A stretch of DNA of 64,000 nucleotides from Streptomyces sp. NBC_00659 (GTDB taxonomy: Bacteria; Actinomycetota; Actinomycetes; Streptomycetales; Streptomycetaceae). Where the stretch lies: NCBI RefSeq assembly GCF_036226925.1, contig NZ_CP109031.1, forward strand, positions 1,860,001 to 1,924,000, in the 5' to 3' direction. This document shows, piece by piece, positions 61,927-64,000 of the stretch; position 1 is the stretch's first letter, and the number at the start of each line of letters is the position of its first letter. The notes beneath the pieces are model-generated. The model was not told the origin of the DNA. It saw only the letters and a program-made list of their open reading frames with translations, and ran no database searches. The translations under genes and the position numbers were made by a program.

Positions 61927-62116
61927 GGGCGATTCCCCTTGACCGAAACAGACCCGCCCGTGGGGCAGGACGAACCCTGATTGAACACACCGGTCGACCC
62001 GGACATCCTCACAACGTCCGTATCCACCAGACAGTTTCCACCACGCACCACCCATTCGGTGCGCCGACCCCCCGCAACCTCCTGCCCGCGCCCGACGGCC
62101 CCCATCCGACCGCCGT

Positions 62117-62971
62117 TCACCGGGAGGACGACCGAGCGTAGTCAGGGCGCTCGGCCGGTCGCAAGGCATCTACGATGATCTTCGTGGAACGGTCCACCGT
62201 GACGGTGGCCTGCTCCTTCTCCAGTGTCTGCACCACGCCTCCCGGAATGTTCAGCGCCGGCTCCAGGTCCTGCGGCTTGCCGATGACCTTGAAACGATAG
62301 GGCTGGGTGATCTTGTTCCCGTCGACCTTCACTCCGCTTCCGGAGTCGGACAGATAGGTACCGGCGACCACACGCACGCCGTTCACCTGGATCGCCTCCG
62401 CACCGGCGGCACGCAGCTCCTGGACGGCGTCGAGCAGCATGTCCGCCTTGACCGTCCCCTTCGCGTCGTCGATGGTCAGAGTGATGCCGGGCCCCTGAGC
62501 GGCCACGGTGCCCGCCAGAATGCCGAGTTGCTTCTCCTTCTCGACCGTCTGCTTGCGGGCCTCCTCGGCCTGGTCCGAGCTGTTCTCCAGCTCGGTGCGC
62601 TGATCCTCGAGACCCTGCTTCTCGTCCTCAAGACGCTGAGTCCGGCTGTCGAGTTCATCGAGAATGCGCACGAGATCTTCCTGACGCGCGCCGCGCAGCG
62701 CGCTGTCGCCGTCGCTGTTGGACGCCACCTGGACGGCCAGGCCGAACCCGAGGCCGAACAGCAGCACGGCGACGATGAGTTGGGCACGCGACACCCGCGG
62801 CGGCCACAGCCCCTTGACCAGCCTCTGACGGCCGGACAGCGGCGGCACGCCACTCTCCTCGGCCACCTGCGGCTCGGACTCCTCCACGGCCGGGGGGACC
62901 TCTTCCGGCAACTCCCTGCGCAGGGGGTTCTCGGGGGTCTCGGGGGTCTCGGCTTCGTTCTCGTTGCTCAT
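62117..62971 (-). CDS. DUF881-family single-pass protein
   Basis: 284 residues. A 60-residue acidic cytoplasmic tail precedes one transmembrane helix ('QLIVAVLLFGLGFGLAVQVAS', about 67-87), a coiled coil ('LVRILDELDSRTQRLEDEKQGLEDQRTELENSSDQAEEARKQTVEKEKQLG', about 100-150) and a DUF881 domain ('GPGITLTIDDAKGTVKADMLLDAVQELRAAGAEAIQVNGVRVVAGTYL'). Rv1825 homologue. Function unknown, likely envelope or division related. ATG at 62971 with GAGG four bases upstream. Confidence 0.9.
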   Translation of the reverse strand: MSNENEAETPETPENPLRRELPEEVPPAVEESEPQVAEESGVPPLSGRQRLVKGLWPPRVSRAQLIVAVLLFGLGFGLAVQVASNSDGDSALRGARQEDLVRILDELDSRTQRLEDEKQGLEDQRTELENSSDQAEEARKQTVEKEKQLGILAGTVAAQGPGITLTIDDAKGTVKADMLLDAVQELRAAGAEAIQVNGVRVVAGTYLSDSGSGVKVDGNKITQPYRFKVIGKPQDLEPALNIPGGVVQTLEKEQATVTVDRSTKIIVDALRPAERPDYARSSSR

Positions 62972-62976
62972 CGGCC

Positions 62977-63309
62977 TCACGCCCGGAACACGTGCCGGCG
63001 GATGGCCGCGGCGTTGGAGAAGATCCGGATGCCGAGGACGACCACGACACCCGTGGAAAGCTGGGCGCCCACACCCAACTTGTCACCCAGGAAAACGATC
63101 AGCGCGGCGACGACCACGTTCGACAGGAACGAGACCACGAAGACCTTGTCGTCGAAGATGCCGTCGAGCATCGCGCGCAGACCGCCGAACACGGCGTCGA
63201 GCGCCGCCACGACGGCGATCGGAAGGTAAGGCTCGACGACCGCCGGAACCTCGGGCCGGACCAACAGTCCAGCCACGACTCCCACGACGAGGCCCAGTAC
63301 GGCGATCAC
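62977..63309 (-). CDS. sbp: Small basic protein (Sbp/DUF1290)
   Basis: 110 residues with three to four hydrophobic helices: 'MIAVLGLVVGVVAGLLVRPEVPAVVEPYLPIAVVAALDAVFGGLRAMLDGIFDDKVFVVSFLSNVVVAALIVFLGDKLGV'. The name is from Bacillus; the protein sits between two DUF881 genes in many actinobacteria. Start codons of sbp overlap the preceding stop by four bases and its own stop is six bases from the next ATG, so the genes form a tight operon. Confidence 0.92.
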   Translation of the reverse strand: MIAVLGLVVGVVAGLLVRPEVPAVVEPYLPIAVVAALDAVFGGLRAMLDGIFDDKVFVVSFLSNVVVAALIVFLGDKLGVGAQLSTGVVVVLGIRIFSNAAAIRRHVFRA

Positions 63310-64000
63310 GGTGTGCCCTTCTCTGTTCTCGGCTCTGCTGTACGTACGATCACACTCGGTGCGGCGGACAACCGGACGTCCCCCTCGACGGAGATACCGG
63401 TCCTGATGCCGTAGTTCTCCTGCAGGGCATGCAGATACAGCCCGTCGGCGCTGTTCTGGAACCTGGTGCTGAGCCGCTGGCCGTCCCCCACCGCGAGCAC
63501 CGTGTACGGCGGCACCAGCGGCTTGTTGTCGACCAGTATCGCGTCACCCGCGGCCCTGATGGCCGACAGAGCGGTCAGCCGCTGTCCATTGACGGAGATG
63601 GCCTCGGCACCCGACTCCCACAGGCCGTTGACCACGCGCTGCATGTCACGGTCCCGCACCCGTCCGGTGTCGGAGAATCCCGAGGTCTCCCGCGGGTTGG
63701 TGCCGTCACCGCCCGTGCTGGCTTCCTTGGCGTCGTTGACGACGAGCTTCACACCCGGTCCGTGCACATCGGTGGCGCCGGACAGGACGCTCACGAGATC
63801 GGCCTGCTCACCGCCGTCCTTCTTCAGCGCCGCACGCTGGCGGGCGCTCACATCGGCGCGCAGGGTGTCGACGCCGCTCTCCAGCTTGTCCGCGGCCGTC
63901 GTCTCGCGCTCGATGCGGTCGATGAGCTCCTGGCGCTCCTTGGCGACGACGGGAGCCGCGAGCCGGGCGTTCGCCGCCCCGACGGTGACCACGAGCGCGG
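63306..64000 (-). CDS. DUF881-family protein, 5' end outside the window
   Basis: At least 231 residues, truncated by the window edge. The last visible N-terminal residues ('[16 protein letters not shown]') are the end of a transmembrane helix, followed by a coiled coil ('VAKERQELIDRIERETTAADKLESGVDTLRADVSARQRAALKK') and the DUF881 domain with a Gly/Asp-rich insert ('ASTGGDGTNPRETSGFSDTG'). Homologue of Rv1823. Its stop overlaps the sbp start by four bases. Confidence 0.9.
   Translation of the reverse strand, partial: ALVVTVGAANARLAAPVVAKERQELIDRIERETTAADKLESGVDTLRADVSARQRAALKKDGGEQADLVSVLSGATDVHGPGVKLVVNDAKEASTGGDGTNPRETSGFSDTGRVRDRDMQRVVNGLWESGAEAISVNGQRLTALSAIRAAGDAILVDNKPLVPPYTVLAVGDGQRLSTRFQNSADGLYLHALQENYGIRTGISVEGDVRLSAAPSVIVRTAEPRTEKGTP

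Noticed and set aside
62012..62039. Possible sigma-R promoter (GGAAA-N19-GTTG, minus strand) upstream of the FHA gene
   Set aside because: The -35 box differs from GGAAT and the spacing is one base longer than the consensus 18; too weak to report as a feature.

Overview
The window is a piece of a Streptomyces (or close relative) chromosome. GC content is very high throughout, third codon positions are almost all G or C, GTG and TTG starts are common, several transcripts look leaderless, and the gene families are typical of the genus (a second EF-Tu, DUF5999, the sbp/DUF881/FHA block, MocR and PadR regulators). Gene order around the gcvP end matches the conserved actinobacterial locus known from Mycobacterium tuberculosis Rv1823-Rv1832. 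Most of the window is core-genome housekeeping DNA with many small regulator-plus-target modules; the clearest accessory piece is near 29.0-31.8 kb.

Layout. 0-7.5 kb: ArsR regulator divergent from a His-rich CDF metal exporter, YbaK-type deacylase, XRE-cupin regulator divergent from an EamA exporter, two left-handed beta-helix proteins (acetyltransferase and gamma carbonic anhydrase-like), DedA and an extended SDR. 7.6-15.3 kb: Tat-exported phosphoesterase-LamG protein, two hotdog thioesterases, two tandem paralogous Pro/Gln-rich membrane-anchored proteins, MFS exporter. 15.2-28.9 kb: spermidine synthase-like protein, divergent EF-Tu, AlkD, TVP38, thiolase with its HxlR regulator, UppP, Nudix, SnoaL-like protein, apolipoprotein N-acyltransferase, Gfo/Idh oxidoreductase, lipoprotein, Ung. 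29.0-31.8 kb: an eCIS-type DUF4157 protein abutting a 5'-truncated ABC solute-binding protein remnant. 32.1-36.5 kb: two SDRs with a shared terminator, a HipA-like kinase coupled to a DUF3037 protein, a Rieske lipoprotein, an isochorismatase-fold hydrolase. 36.6-48.1 kb: two flavin-nucleotide-binding split-barrel proteins, LysR and MocR regulators divergent from their likely targets, three further EamA exporters, a stand-alone Clp-N protein, SRPBCC, PadR, PhzF, a CPBP membrane protein. 48.3-53.6 kb: VWA/solute-binding fusion, GCS2-type ligase, two small genus-specific proteins. 53.7-64 kb: gcvP with a tandem glycine riboswitch, PRC-barrel protein, dinB, and the MerR / bifunctional nuclease / FtsR-like MerR / FHA / DUF881 / sbp / DUF881 block running off the right edge.

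How the genes work together. Several regulators sit head-to-head with one target and have visible dyads between them (ArsR-CDF, XRE-EamA, HxlR-thiolase, LysR-EamA, MocR-flavin protein). An identical 15-bp operator design (CTGACG-N3-CGTCAG type) lies upstream of two distant genes, suggesting a shared repressor encoded elsewhere. The right-hand block couples glycine cleavage, phosphothreonine signalling (FHA) and cell-division regulation. A less expected pattern is that many genes are followed by short degenerate tandem repeats of 13 to 45 bp, in two cases duplicating the gene's own 3' end.
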